Part shown: piece after piece, positions 1 to 7,082 of the stretch
Layout: each line of letters opens with the position of its first letter
Position numbering within the stretch: the first letter of the stretch is position 1
Source: a virus
DNA length: 21,745 nucleotides
Strand: one strand, 5' to 3'
Virus record (IMG/VR): IMGVR_UViG_3300035070_003441
Coordinates: 1 to 21,745 of that record
Translations under genes and position numbers: made by a program
Notes under the pieces: model-generated
Told to the model about the DNA's origin: nothing
The model's database searches: none
The model's input: only the letters and a program-made list of their open reading frames with translations

Positions 1-1399
1 CCGGCGCCACCATCGCGCGCGGCTCCGTCACCGGCTCCGGCGTGTCGAGCGCGATCAGCTCCTGTTCGTCGTCCCATTCCCGTTCGCTGCTGATCAGGCC
101 GCGGCGCTTGCCTTCCTCAAACAGGCCGCGCGGCGACAGGGCGCGCGCGGTGACCATCTTGGTCAGCACCTGCATGGATTCGTTCGGCGTCGTGTCCGGG
201 TCGAGGTCGGCGTGGATCGTGACCTTGCCGCCCTTGGCGTCGCCGCGGTAGCTGGCGATCACGTCGAGCAGGGCCGCCATCGCGTCGGCGAAGTCGCGCA
301 CCCATCCAGCGAGCACGCTGTTCGATTGCGCCGCTTCCTCGCCCGCCTGCGTGGCCGTCTTGGTCGCCGCGCCCGGTTCGATCAGCTTGGCGCCGGTGGC
401 CTTCATCTGCTGTTCGAGGTCGAGTAGCGACTGCCGGCCCGCGCCGATGGCCTGGCCGGAGTGCTCGACGAACATCAGTTTGCCTTGCGGGTTGCTGATC
501 CTGACCGCAGCCTTGGCGCCGATGGGGATGCTGGTCTTCTCGTCGTCGATGCCGATCGCGCACAGGATCGGCACCGATGCCACGTCGATCAGGCTGTCAT
601 TGCTGCACTGCTTGGCCCAATGCTTTGCGTTGAGGTAGGCCAGTTCGCGAAGCGGCGGAATCGCGCACATCGGTTCTGTCTTGCCGGTGTAGAACGTCGC
701 CAGCGGGATCGCATCGACGCCCATCGCCACCTGCTCGACCAGTGCCCACTGGTGCTTTCCGTCGTTGGTCCGCACCTTCTCGAACGTCCGCACGCTGACC
801 GACGCGCCGGGCGTGGCGTCATAGACCCGGATCTGAGGAACGATCTCGTCGCCGAAGTCGCCGGGCTGCGTGCGGCTCCAGGTGACGCGCAACTGCGACA
901 GCTTGTTGTCGGCGCCGATCTTCCAGCCCAGCACCCGGCCGGGCGTCAGCAGGATGCAATAGGGCCGCACGCCGGACGCGCGCTGGTCGGCCTGCGTGCG
1001 CACTTCGAGCGCAATCGGCGCCTCGACCAACACATGGGCCAGGCCGAAGGCGAGGCCAGCGCGGAACCACGCCCGGGCGAAAACGTGCCCGTTCGCGTCC
1101 TGCATGTCCATGTTCGGCCACACCTCGTCCTTGATCCAGGACAGCACCTCGTCGTCGCCGACTTCCTCGCCGAACACCCGCCCGGTGAGCTGGCGGATGG
1201 TCTCGTCGGTGGCCGGAAACAGCGTGGCCAGCTTGAGCCTGGCGTCATAGTCCGCGCGGTCTTCGAGCGACCAGCGCGGGAGGTACTTTTCGCCAGCTGC
1301 GCGCATCGCTCGCGTGCCGCCGAGTAGCGTCTCGATGAGTTCCCAGTCTGGCTGCATTGCACTGACGCGCGGGTCGGCGTCGTCCACCTTGATGGCCAT
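1..1399 (-). CDS. DUF4055 phage portal-like protein (partial, runs off left edge)
   Basis: An open frame of 466 codons begins at an ATG one base after the terminase stop and stays open to the window edge, so the C-terminus is missing. The N-terminal part reads MAIKVDDADPRVSAMQPDW, then a GGTRAMRAAGEKYLPRW block and a LFPATDETIRQLTGRVFGE block. I recognise this as the DUF4055 family, which sits directly downstream of terminase in many phages and acts as the portal (the dodecameric ring at the capsid vertex through which DNA is packaged). The family call comes from memory of its pattern and from gene order. The frame is unbroken and has the high-GC codon use of its neighbours. The plus-strand open frames across this stretch are antisense shadows. 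Confidence 0.82.
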   Translation of the reverse strand, partial: MAIKVDDADPRVSAMQPDWELIETLLGGTRAMRAAGEKYLPRWSLEDRADYDARLKLATLFPATDETIRQLTGRVFGEEVGDDEVLSWIKDEVWPNMDMQDANGHVFARAWFRAGLAFGLAHVLVEAPIALEVRTQADQRASGVRPYCILLTPGRVLGWKIGADNKLSQLRVTWSRTQPGDFGDEIVPQIRVYDATPGASVSVRTFEKVRTNDGKHQWALVEQVAMGVDAIPLATFYTGKTEPMCAIPPLRELAYLNAKHWAKQCSNDSLIDVASVPILCAIGIDDEKTSIPIGAKAAVRISNPQGKLMFVEHSGQAIGAGRQSLLDLEQQMKATGAKLIEPGAATKTATQAGEEAAQSNSVLAGWVRDFADAMAALLDVIASYRGDAKGGKVTIHADLDPDTTPNESMQVLTKMVTARALSPRGLFEEGKRRGLISSEREWDDEQELIALDTPEPVTEPRAMVAP

Positions 1400-1400
1400 G

Positions 1401-2687
1401 TCAGAAGATCCTCAGTGGTTGCGCGGTCGCCGTGCGCTTGACGATGGGCCAGCGGTGCGCCAGGAAATAGCCCGCAGCGTCGGGCGCGTGATCCATGCCG
1501 GCCGACTTGTCGGGTTCGCCGCTGGTGTCATATGCCTGTTGCTCGATGCACTCGGTCAGCGTCGGGCAGGCGTCGGTGTTGACCTTCCACGAGCGCGCGC
1601 CCGCACCGTTCAGAACCAGCGCATTGACCGAGTTCACGCGATCGCGCACCGCCGGGTTGCTGGCGTTCGCGCGGACGGTGAACCCGGCCTGGCGCAGGAT
1701 GGATAGATCGGACTCGCTGGCGTCCTTGCTGCTGGTGTTGCCGCCGCTGGCGTCCGGGTAGATCGTGATCGGGTGCTCCTGGAATCGCTCGCGCAGAACG
1801 CGCGCCATCGTCGGCGTGTCGCGCACCTTGCACACCTCGGCCAGCGTCAGCGGCTTGTCATCGCGGATAACGGACACGATGGCCGTCATGTTCAGCACGT
1901 TGAAGTCCATCCCGATGTGCAGCGCTTCGCCTGGCCGGATCCGCTCGGGCGTGTGGTTCAACCGCCGATCGAAGTTCGGGTAGACCGCGCCACTGGTCAG
2001 GTTGACGAACTTCCCGTCCAGGTAGGCATCGATCAGTTGCGGCGGGTAGCTCGCGCGCAGGGATGGGATGTAGTCGGGCGGGAGGTTCTTGCCGTTCTCG
2101 TAGGTGCTGGCCTGAACGATCCCGTACAGCTCGGCGACCTCTGGCCGCTCGCGCGGTTGCTTCACGAACTGGTCATAGGTGAACCGGAATCCCTCGGGTG
2201 TCGTCGCCACGTCCACGCCGTTGACCAGCCCCGGCTTGACGACACGCAGGCGCGCGATGATCTTGCGCCAGGCCATCTCGGCCTTGGGCTTGGGCAGGAT
2301 GTCCAGCTCGTCGATTGCCGCCTTGCCGATCTTGAAGCCCACGATGTCGCTGGGCTTGTCCATGCTGCGGCAGATGATGGTCGTCAGCACACGTTGGCCG
2401 CGCCGAAGCGTCACCTCATGCACGCCCTGCTTGATCGTGGCCGTCAGCCCCCACTGATCGGCGACTTCCTCCACGGTCGGATAGAAAATGTCGCGGATGT
2501 GGCCATAGGTCGGCGCGAAATAGCCCGCGGCAACGCCCTTGTGCTCGTAGGCGTGCGCGCATAGTGCGCTGCTGATCGTCCACGTCTTGCCAGATCCGAA
2601 GCCGCCCACGAATGCGCGGAACTTGTGGTTCATCGCCATGAATCGCGCCTGCGGCCCGTTCATGATCGAGTCCACTTCAAGGGTCAC
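1401..2687 (-). CDS. terL: Terminase large subunit
   Basis: This is the DNA-packaging motor ATPase and headful/cos nuclease, 428 residues from the GTG used here. The Walker A motif GGFGSGKT lies at residues 28-35 and a Walker B-like IDELD around 125-129. The C-terminal RNase H-like nuclease shows GMDFN (Asp261), YPDASGG (Asp312) and MDHAPDAAGY (Asp403), the usual three acidic metal ligands. Length is normal for the family. The GTG start overlaps terS by 11 bp; an in-frame ATG at 2663 (MNGPQARF), eight codons in, is an equally plausible start. The next gene downstream is the portal, as expected for a packaging module. Confidence 0.93.
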   Translation of the reverse strand: MTLEVDSIMNGPQARFMAMNHKFRAFVGGFGSGKTWTISSALCAHAYEHKGVAAGYFAPTYGHIRDIFYPTVEEVADQWGLTATIKQGVHEVTLRRGQRVLTTIICRSMDKPSDIVGFKIGKAAIDELDILPKPKAEMAWRKIIARLRVVKPGLVNGVDVATTPEGFRFTYDQFVKQPRERPEVAELYGIVQASTYENGKNLPPDYIPSLRASYPPQLIDAYLDGKFVNLTSGAVYPNFDRRLNHTPERIRPGEALHIGMDFNVLNMTAIVSVIRDDKPLTLAEVCKVRDTPTMARVLRERFQEHPITIYPDASGGNTSSKDASESDLSILRQAGFTVRANASNPAVRDRVNSVNALVLNGAGARSWKVNTDACPTLTECIEQQAYDTSGEPDKSAGMDHAPDAAGYFLAHRWPIVKRTATAQPLRIF

Positions 2688-3036
2688 GGGGCACGCTCGC
2701 GTCGATGATGCGGATATTGACGCGCGTCGGCATTTGCAGCGCCTCGTCCTGAACTTCCTCCACCGTCTTTTCGCGCCACTTGGCCCGCGCCTTGAGCCAG
2801 AAGATCATCGCTGCGGTGTCGTTGCCCTTGGTGGCCTTGGTGAACAGCGCCTTGGCCACGGCGGCGTTCGCCTTGGTGGTCGCGGTGTCCAGTTCCTTGC
2901 GGTAGTGCTTGCGCAGCGTCTTCAGGTCGATGGCCAGGAACGCGGCAATCTCTGCCTGCGGCAAGCCAACGAGGCCCGCCAGCGCGTCGACCTGTGCGCG
3001 CGTGCCTTCGGTGGGCTTGTGGGCAGGGTTGGCCAT
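2677..3036 (-). CDS. terS: Terminase small subunit
   Basis: A 119-residue protein directly upstream of terL. The N-terminal half (GLPQAEIAAFLAIDLKTLRKHYRKEL, about residues 23-49) is a helix-turn-helix of the type small terminases use to bind the packaging site. It is followed by a helical segment rich in Ala and Lys (TKANAAVAKALFTKATKG) that would form the oligomerisation core, and a WLKARAKWREK motif common in this family. Its ATG overlaps the stop of the upstream methyltransferase gene (TAATG), suggesting translational coupling. Identification rests on size, domain pattern and position. Confidence 0.88.
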   Translation of the reverse strand: MANPAHKPTEGTRAQVDALAGLVGLPQAEIAAFLAIDLKTLRKHYRKELDTATTKANAAVAKALFTKATKGNDTAAMIFWLKARAKWREKTVEEVQDEALQMPTRVNIRIIDASVPRDP

Positions 3037-3899
3037 TACGCGGGCTCCTCGGCCATGCCGACAAACATCGCCTCGTCTATCTCAACAGGCCCGCATCTGG
3101 CCACGGCGCGCTTGGCGTCTCCCTTCAGGAACACCAGCACGTTCTGGTGCGTCTTGCCGAGCTTGCGGCTCGTGCTGAATTGCTTGCCCGCGCGGATCGG
3201 CAGCGATCCGGCCGCGGTTATCAAGATTGCCTCGTTGTAATAGGCCAGCCCAGCGTCGCGGAACGCCTGCACGGTATCGCCCACAAAGTCGATGTATGCG
3301 CCCTTTTTGTCGCGCACCTCGCCGACGACGAAGCAGGCGAACGAATCCGGCCGCAATAGCGCGCAAGCCTTGGCGATGATCTCGAAGTAGGCGACGCGGA
3401 AAGCGGCATAGTCCATTGTGGACAGGTCCGCGGGGTCGTCGCTGTAGACCTCAAGGTCAGCGTATGGCGGGCATGAAAACACCATGTCGGCCGCAACGTC
3501 CGCGCAGTGCTTGTCGATGTTACGGCTGTCCCCGCATACCCACGCGGGCGGGCGCTCATCATCGCCGCATAGCTCGCTACCCTGCGCCCGGTTGGCCTCC
3601 ACCTGCTCCTGGCGCAGCTCACAGCCCAGGTACTGACGGCCAACCTTTGAGGCCACGATTCCGCGCACTGAGCCGCCCGCGAACGGGTCAAGGATCAGCC
3701 CGCCCGGAGGGCTGAACCAGCGATAGGCGATCTCGCAAAGCACCGGGTCAAAGATGCTCGTCCCGCTGCCGGCTTCGCTGTCCTGCCCGGCGCCATAGGC
3801 CAGCCCGGCGCCATAGGCCAGCCCGGCGCTTGCGTCTGCCTTCGCCCGATCAAGCGGCATTGCTGCCCCCCCCGGAATGGCGTTTGGGTTACGGCTCAC
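3036..3899 (-). CDS. DNA N4/N6-methyltransferase, C-terminal half of a ParB-methyltransferase unit
   Basis: The S-adenosylmethionine site DPFAGGS is at residues 71-77 (motif I) and the catalytic SCPPY at 142-146 (motif IV), giving an amino-methyltransferase acting on adenine N6 or cytosine N4. The block GTSIFDPVLCEIAYRWF just before motif I is typical of phage proteins in which a ParB-like domain is fused to this enzyme. Here it is a separate frame. I chose the GTG at 3899 because it overlaps the ParB-like stop as GTGA, the junction style used through this operon, and has AGGG about 8 bases upstream. An ATG at 3860 is an alternative, with a G-tract at the ribosome-binding position. The frame is actually open upstream to 4151, so one -1 shift would fuse the two genes. 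The N-terminus carries the 18-bp repeat as LAYGAG twice. Confidence 0.82.
   Translation of the reverse strand: MSRNPNAIPGGAAMPLDRAKADASAGLAYGAGLAYGAGQDSEAGSGTSIFDPVLCEIAYRWFSPPGGLILDPFAGGSVRGIVASKVGRQYLGCELRQEQVEANRAQGSELCGDDERPPAWVCGDSRNIDKHCADVAADMVFSCPPYADLEVYSDDPADLSTMDYAAFRVAYFEIIAKACALLRPDSFACFVVGEVRDKKGAYIDFVGDTVQAFRDAGLAYYNEAILITAAGSLPIRAGKQFSTSRKLGKTHQNVLVFLKGDAKRAVARCGPVEIDEAMFVGMAEEPA
3786..3829. repeat. 18-bp in-frame tandem repeat (2.4 copies)
   Basis: The unit CCCGGCGCCATAGGCCAG occurs at 3786-3803 and 3804-3821, with a partial third copy to 3829. It lies in the N-terminus of the methyltransferase frame and encodes LAYGAG twice. Being a multiple of 3, copy change would alter linker length but not frame. 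Confidence 0.95.
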
Positions 3900-4660
3900 A
3901 ACGGCCGCCCTGCGCCATTGCCGCGCTGCTTTTTGCTGTAGTCGCACGCTGGCCTGGCGCTGCCGCCTGGCGCTGCCGCCTGGCGCTGCCTGTCGAATCG
4001 TTCGCTTTGCCCCTGCGTGCCGCTGTAATTCAATGTCCCGTCCTTGTTCCTCGTCACGGTTGGCGGGTGGGGCGGTGTTCCTTGCCCCCCCCCGCGCCCA
4101 AGTTCGCTCTTGATGCCCAGCGCCAGCCAGGCGCGCTTTCGGTCCTGCCACCAGCCCTCGCGCGCGTTCAGCACTGAGAACGGCGGCAGCATGAAACGAT
4201 CGGATAGCTTGCCGGCCCCTACCTCTTGGCTTGCCTCGCTTTCCTCCGGGTCCATCAGCGCCAGTTCCTCATCGCTGAACCCGAGCAGGCTCACGTCGAA
4301 GCCGGCGTCCGTCAGCTCGGAGATTTCGAGCCGCAACATCTCATCATCCCACCCGGCATTCAGCGCCAGCTTGTTGTCGGCGATGACATAGGCCCGCTTC
4401 TGCGCCTCGCTCAGGTGCGCCAGTTCGATCACGGGCACGGTGTCCATGCCCAGCTTGCGCGCCGCCAGGATGCGGCCATGCCCGGCGATCACGCCGTTTG
4501 CACCGTCGACCAGCACCGGATTTGTGAACCCGAACTCACGGATGCTGGCCGCGATCTGCGCCACCTGTGCGTCGGAGTGCGTGCGGCTGTTGCGGGCATA
4601 CGGAATCAGATCCGCGACGGCCACGGCTTTGTAAGGGGGGAAATTCACGCTACCTGCCAT
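3896..4660 (-). CDS. ParB/Srx-like domain protein, N-terminal half of a ParB-methyltransferase unit
   Basis: A ParB N-terminal-like domain covers about residues 10-110: DLIPYARNSRTHSDAQV, then GVIAGHGRILAARKLG with GHGR at 60-63 and the usual ADNKLALNAGWD. In phages this domain commonly precedes a DNA methyltransferase. Residues about 155-185 (FMLPPFSVLNAREGWWQDRK..., then GIKSELGRGG) match what is normally the start of the methyltransferase part of the fused protein, so the break falls inside the usual linker. After three glycines encoded by a 9-G tract the tail is low complexity and ends in a TGA overlapping the methyltransferase GTG. Start candidates are TTG 4681, ATG 4660 (used here) and GTG 4648, which has the best-spaced AGG. 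It overlaps Rz1 by 11 bp. Confidence 0.82.
   Translation of the reverse strand: MAGSVNFPPYKAVAVADLIPYARNSRTHSDAQVAQIAASIREFGFTNPVLVDGANGVIAGHGRILAARKLGMDTVPVIELAHLSEAQKRAYVIADNKLALNAGWDDEMLRLEISELTDAGFDVSLLGFSDEELALMDPEESEASQEVGAGKLSDRFMLPPFSVLNAREGWWQDRKRAWLALGIKSELGRGGGQGTPPHPPTVTRNKDGTLNYSGTQGQSERFDRQRQAAAPGGSARPACDYSKKQRGNGAGRPL
3954..3990. repeat. 13-bp out-of-frame tandem repeat (2.8 copies)
   Basis: The unit CTGGCGCTGCCGC occurs at 3954-3966 and 3967-3979, and 11 of 13 bases again at 3980-3990. It lies in the 3' part of the ParB-like gene. Thirteen is 1 modulo 3, so gain of one copy, or loss of two, would move the ParB-like frame into the methyltransferase frame, which is open here. 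Confidence 0.95.
4085..4093. repeat. Homopolymer tract of 9 C (G9 on the coding strand)
   Basis: A run of nine G on the coding strand is read as three glycines in the ParB-like gene. Gain of one base would place ribosomes in the downstream methyltransferase frame. A second run of eight (3866-3873) lies at the methyltransferase N-terminus. Tracts of this length are prone both to slippage in cells and to sequencing error. Confidence 0.95.
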
Positions 4661-4979
4661 GATCGAAGTTGAACTGCTCAACGCACCGAATCAGCTCGCG
4701 GTGCGCCTCTTGGCACACGACGACCTCGCCGAGCGCATCGGATGCGAGCAACACAGCATCGGCGCAGGTCTTGATGGGCATCGGGTCAACGCCCTTGCAC
4801 AGCACTAGCGCCCGGTCGAGGCACTGAATGATCGGGCACTTCGCCTGCGGCGGCGCTTCTGGTGGCTTCGGCCTGAGCCATGAGCATGCTTGCAAGCTCA
4901 TCAGGCACAGGACACTCAGCGAGGCTCGGCGCAGCGCTAACGCCTTGCCGGGCGCGTTCCTTTCCCCGATCTCGCGCAT
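4650..4979 (-). CDS. Rz1-like outer-membrane spanin lipoprotein
   Basis: This frame begins inside the Rz-like gene in another frame and runs past its end, the classical embedded Rz/Rz1 arrangement. The N-terminus has basic residues (ALALRRA), a hydrophobic stretch SLSVLCLMSLQ and a Cys in an LQAC lipobox-like site. A proline-rich segment follows (RPKPPEAPPQAKCP), the hallmark of o-spanins. The predicted product is 109 residues from the ATG at 4979, longer than lambda Rz1, with extra Cys residues in the C-terminal half. Spanins fuse inner and outer membranes in the last step of Gram-negative lysis. The exact start is uncertain because the ribosome-binding site is poor. The frame is open upstream to 5516, but that part is antisense-free shadow of the endolysin gene. 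Confidence 0.78.
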   Translation of the reverse strand: MREIGERNAPGKALALRRASLSVLCLMSLQACSWLRPKPPEAPPQAKCPIIQCLDRALVLCKGVDPMPIKTCADAVLLASDALGEVVVCQEAHRELIRCVEQFNFDHGR

Positions 4980-5154
4980 CCTGCGCAGCCACAAAACGGC
5001 GCTCCGCATCGACGGTCGCGGCTGGCTTGTCGGCGGCGATGACCAGTTGCCGCTGGGCTTCGTCGAGGGCGGCTGACTTGTAGCGCCAGTCGCAAACGAA
5101 GTACCCGCCCGCGAAGGCAAGCAGAAGCACGGCAACGGTAGACCATCCCGACAC
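4786..5154 (-). CDS. Rz-like inner-membrane spanin
   Basis: A 122-residue protein with one N-terminal membrane segment (TVAVLLLAFAGGYFVCDW, about residues 6-23), followed by a charged, helical periplasmic region rich in Ala, Gln, Arg and Glu, as in i-spanins. It begins one base after the endolysin stop (GTG at 5154) and contains the out-of-frame Rz1-like gene. It would span the periplasm with the Rz1-like lipoprotein to disrupt the outer membrane after the cell wall is degraded. Sequence conservation in this family is low, so the call rests on topology and position. Confidence 0.82.
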   Translation of the reverse strand: MSGWSTVAVLLLAFAGGYFVCDWRYKSAALDEAQRQLVIAADKPAATVDAERRFVAAQDARDRGKERARQGVSAAPSLAECPVPDELASMLMAQAEATRSAAAGEVPDHSVPRPGASAVQGR

Positions 5155-5155
5155 A

Positions 5156-5749
5156 CTACGCCCTCCCGACTTCGGTCAAGGCTTCCTCGCACAGCGCGGC
5201 CTCGGCCTCTCGGCGACGCAGCAGGCCGGCGAGCCCCTTGCCTTCCCAGATGCGCCGCATCGACAGGAACGCGCGGGCCATGCCGGCGTAGTCCTTGCGG
5301 ACCACCAGCGGCTGCAGCTCGCGCATCTCGCGGCGACGGTCGAGCGCGTCGCCGGCCTTTTTGGTCAGCGACGTGCCACGGTTGTAGGCCAGCGAGATCA
5401 GCGCGGCCTGTGCTTTCGGATGCAGTCGATGTGATCCTGGCCATGCGACCTTGACTGCTGCGAACGTCAGCGAGAGCGTCTGCGCGAGGCGTGAATCGGC
5501 CTGCTGCTGGCTCCACACTGTGCCGCGCTTGACGTCGGCGCCTGTCTGTCCGTACCCAATCGTCCAGGGATCGCCGGATAGGTGCCGCAGGTGCTCTGGC
5601 ACGCCAGCGCCCCGTCCGATCTGCTCGGCAGCCTTCGGCCCCAGCGCCTTGGCCAGCGGGCTGGCCGGGTCCGGGTAGGCCACCAGATAGCAGCCCTCCT
5701 CAGCCTTGATCAGCCGCTGGGCGACGGTCAGGGCGATGTCATCGTTCAC
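5156..5749 (-). CDS. Endolysin, T4-type lysozyme (glycoside hydrolase family 24)
   Basis: A muramidase that cleaves the N-acetylmuramic acid-N-acetylglucosamine bond of peptidoglycan. The catalytic triad can be placed as Glu18 (IKAEEG), Asp27 (YPDPA) and Thr69 (WTIGYGQT), followed by AQAALISLAYNRG, the conserved helix of the family. About 35 extra residues (ASPLAKALGPKAAEQIGRG...) separate Asp from the WTIGYG strand compared with T4 lysozyme. The 197-residue product has no signal peptide or N-terminal membrane anchor, so export should depend on a holin. The GTG start overlaps the upstream stop as GTGA. Confidence 0.93.
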   Translation of the reverse strand: MNDDIALTVAQRLIKAEEGCYLVAYPDPASPLAKALGPKAAEQIGRGAGVPEHLRHLSGDPWTIGYGQTGADVKRGTVWSQQQADSRLAQTLSLTFAAVKVAWPGSHRLHPKAQAALISLAYNRGTSLTKKAGDALDRRREMRELQPLVVRKDYAGMARAFLSMRRIWEGKGLAGLLRRREAEAALCEEALTEVGRA

Positions 5750-5910
5750 GGCCCGCCGTCCTCGTGCTCATCCCGCTGCCGCTCCGGCGGGCTACACCAG
5801 TTGATCGCCGCGCGCTCGCGGTTCTGGTGCCGGCGGATGTCCACCGCGATCAGGCCAGCGAGCACCCCGCCGGCAAGCAGAATCCCGAGCATGGCGAGCA
5901 TCCCGTTCAT
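5746..5910 (-). CDS. Small single-membrane-segment protein, possible holin component
   Basis: A 54-residue frame with ATG at 5910 overlapping the upstream stop (ATGA), and its own stop overlapping the endolysin start (GTGA). The N-terminal half is hydrophobic (MLAMLGILLAGGVLAGLIAV, about residues 4-23); the C-terminal half is strongly charged (DIRRHQNRERA... then PPERQRDEHEDGG). Position immediately before endolysin and topology suit a small holin, pinholin or antiholin, but I cannot assign a family. Confidence 0.65.
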   Translation of the reverse strand: MNGMLAMLGILLAGGVLAGLIAVDIRRHQNRERAAINWCSPPERQRDEHEDGGP

Positions 5911-6170
5911 GGGTTGAGGGTGGCCTTGCTGTGCCGCTCAAGCAGAGCCATGTATTGGTCGCGAAACTGCTCAAGGTCGGCGATCTGCCGCTGCTGCAGC
6001 GCCACCTGAGCCTGTAGCGCCTGGATCTCTGCGACGTGTGCGCGCTGCATGTACGGTTCGACTACCTTGCGGTTGGCCGCAAACATCAACACCGCGCCCA
6101 TGATCAGGCCGAGGCCGAAAATCCCGCCCATCGGCCCCGCGAGTTGGTTTGCGATCTCGGCGTCGATCAC
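5907..6170 (-). CDS. Membrane protein with coiled coil, putative holin
   Basis: An 87-residue protein starting at GTG 6170, 10 bp after the upstream stop. After a short polar N-terminus (VIDAEIANQLAG) there is one glycine-rich membrane segment (GGIFGLGLIMGAVLMFA, about residues 15-32), then a Gln/Ala/Leu-rich helix (AEIQALQAQVALQQRQIADLEQ) that looks like a coiled coil. It stands two genes upstream of endolysin. Single-span proteins with a cytoplasmic coiled coil are often holins or lysis accessory proteins, but this is an inference from place and topology. An upstream in-frame extension to 6251 is unlikely since it overlaps the preceding gene. Confidence 0.65.
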   Translation of the reverse strand: MIDAEIANQLAGPMGGIFGLGLIMGAVLMFAANRKVVEPYMQRAHVAEIQALQAQVALQQRQIADLEQFRDQYMALLERHSKATLNP

Positions 6171-6180
6171 GGGCGCCCCG

Positions 6181-6681
6181 TTACTTCTTGCGGTCTGCGC
6201 TGAACCGCGCAGCGCCGCATGCGTAGGGTGATGGGCTGGAAATCCAGCCATCGCGCGTCCACCGCTCGGCCACGCCGCCGCCGTTGTATAGCTGCGCAGC
6301 GGTCACGCCACGCCGTACGATCAGGTCGGCACCGTCGACCGCATCGAATGCCAACCACTGCGAACTGGGGTTCCTGCCTTCGACCGGGAAAACATAGGCC
6401 ACGCCGGGGGCGCCAGGGCACGCGCCGCGGAACGCAAACACGGTCGAGTGCGAGCAGGTGCCGAAGCACCGGACGCCGGCCGGGATCACGTCAAGCTCGC
6501 CCGGGCAGGCAATGTCGACGTTGACGTGATCCGCGCCGAAGCGGCTGAACACCACGGCGCAATCGCCGTTGGGTGTCACGTAGCGACCGGATGCGCTGCT
6601 CGGGATCTGCGTCGGAAGCGGGAGCGGCGAGGCGAGCGCCGCGGAGATGCACAGCAGGAACAGCAAAGCGGATCGGATCAT
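6181..6681 (-). CDS. Exported Cys-rich protein of unknown function
   Basis: 166 residues with a clear Sec signal peptide: MIRS, hydrophobic core ALLFLLCISAALA, cleavage expected after ALA near residue 17. The mature part carries six Cys (41, 59, 72, 76, 88, 155), an even number that could form three disulfides in the periplasm. The ATG overlaps the previous stop as ATGA, so it is co-translated with the genes between the late-regulator-like gene and the lysis genes. I do not recognise a family. Possible roles are a periplasmic lysis regulator, superinfection exclusion, or a lysogenic-conversion protein; the sequence does not decide. An upstream extension to 7149 is a shadow of the preceding genes. 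Confidence 0.75.
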   Translation of the reverse strand: MIRSALLFLLCISAALASPLPLPTQIPSSASGRYVTPNGDCAVVFSRFGADHVNVDIACPGELDVIPAGVRCFGTCSHSTVFAFRGACPGAPGVAYVFPVEGRNPSSQWLAFDAVDGADLIVRRGVTAAQLYNGGGVAERWTRDGWISSPSPYACGAARFSADRKK

Positions 6682-7082
6682 GGCACCTTCCATCCGTTCA
6701 TCGCATTGGCGAACGTCACGTAGTCGTCGAGCAGCGGTTTGCCCTTCGCCGACCACCAGGTGTCGAATGCATCGTCGGCCTTGTTCAGCGCACGCCAGCC
6801 GGCGCGGACCGCCTGCATCACGGCTTCCGCCTTGACGCCTCCGAGGCCGCGCACCGCGCCGGTGGCGAACTCGACAAGCTGGGCGTTTTCTCGGATGAAC
6901 TGCGCCACGCGCGTATCGTCCGGCTCCCAATCCTTGATGCGATTGCCAAGGAACGTGAGCGCAGAGTGCCAGGCGTTGGCTTCGGCCAGGATCTGGGTCG
7001 GGTCGGGCAACTCGGCCAGCAGATCGCGCACGCGGGCGCGCTTCCCGCTCCACCAATCGGAGAACTTGCGAAAGATGCTCAC
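6678..7082 (-). CDS. Hypothetical protein, helical and soluble
   Basis: 134 residues from a GTG that overlaps the previous stop (GTGA); its own stop overlaps the exported-protein start (ATGA). Trp-rich (DWWSGKRARV, WHSAL, DWEPDD, GWRALN, DTWWSAKG) and mostly helical in pattern, with no hydrophobic segment long enough to cross a membrane and no signal peptide. I do not recognise it. Tight coupling to the exported protein suggests the two may work together, but that is context only. Confidence 0.7.
   Translation of the reverse strand: MSIFRKFSDWWSGKRARVRDLLAELPDPTQILAEANAWHSALTFLGNRIKDWEPDDTRVAQFIRENAQLVEFATGAVRGLGGVKAEAVMQAVRAGWRALNKADDAFDTWWSAKGKPLLDDYVTFANAMNGWKVP

Noticed and set aside
461-1327. 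288-codon plus-strand open frame antisense to the portal gene
   Set aside because: High GC gives long open frames on both strands; the minus frame carries family blocks and continues across the window edge, while this one is Arg/His-rich without motifs.
3900-4151. Upstream extension of the methyltransferase frame to an ATG at 4151 (371 residues)
   Set aside because: It lies wholly within the ParB-like gene, has no natural-looking sequence, and the GTG at 3899 overlapping the ParB-like stop is a better start. It matters only as the open path for a fused product.
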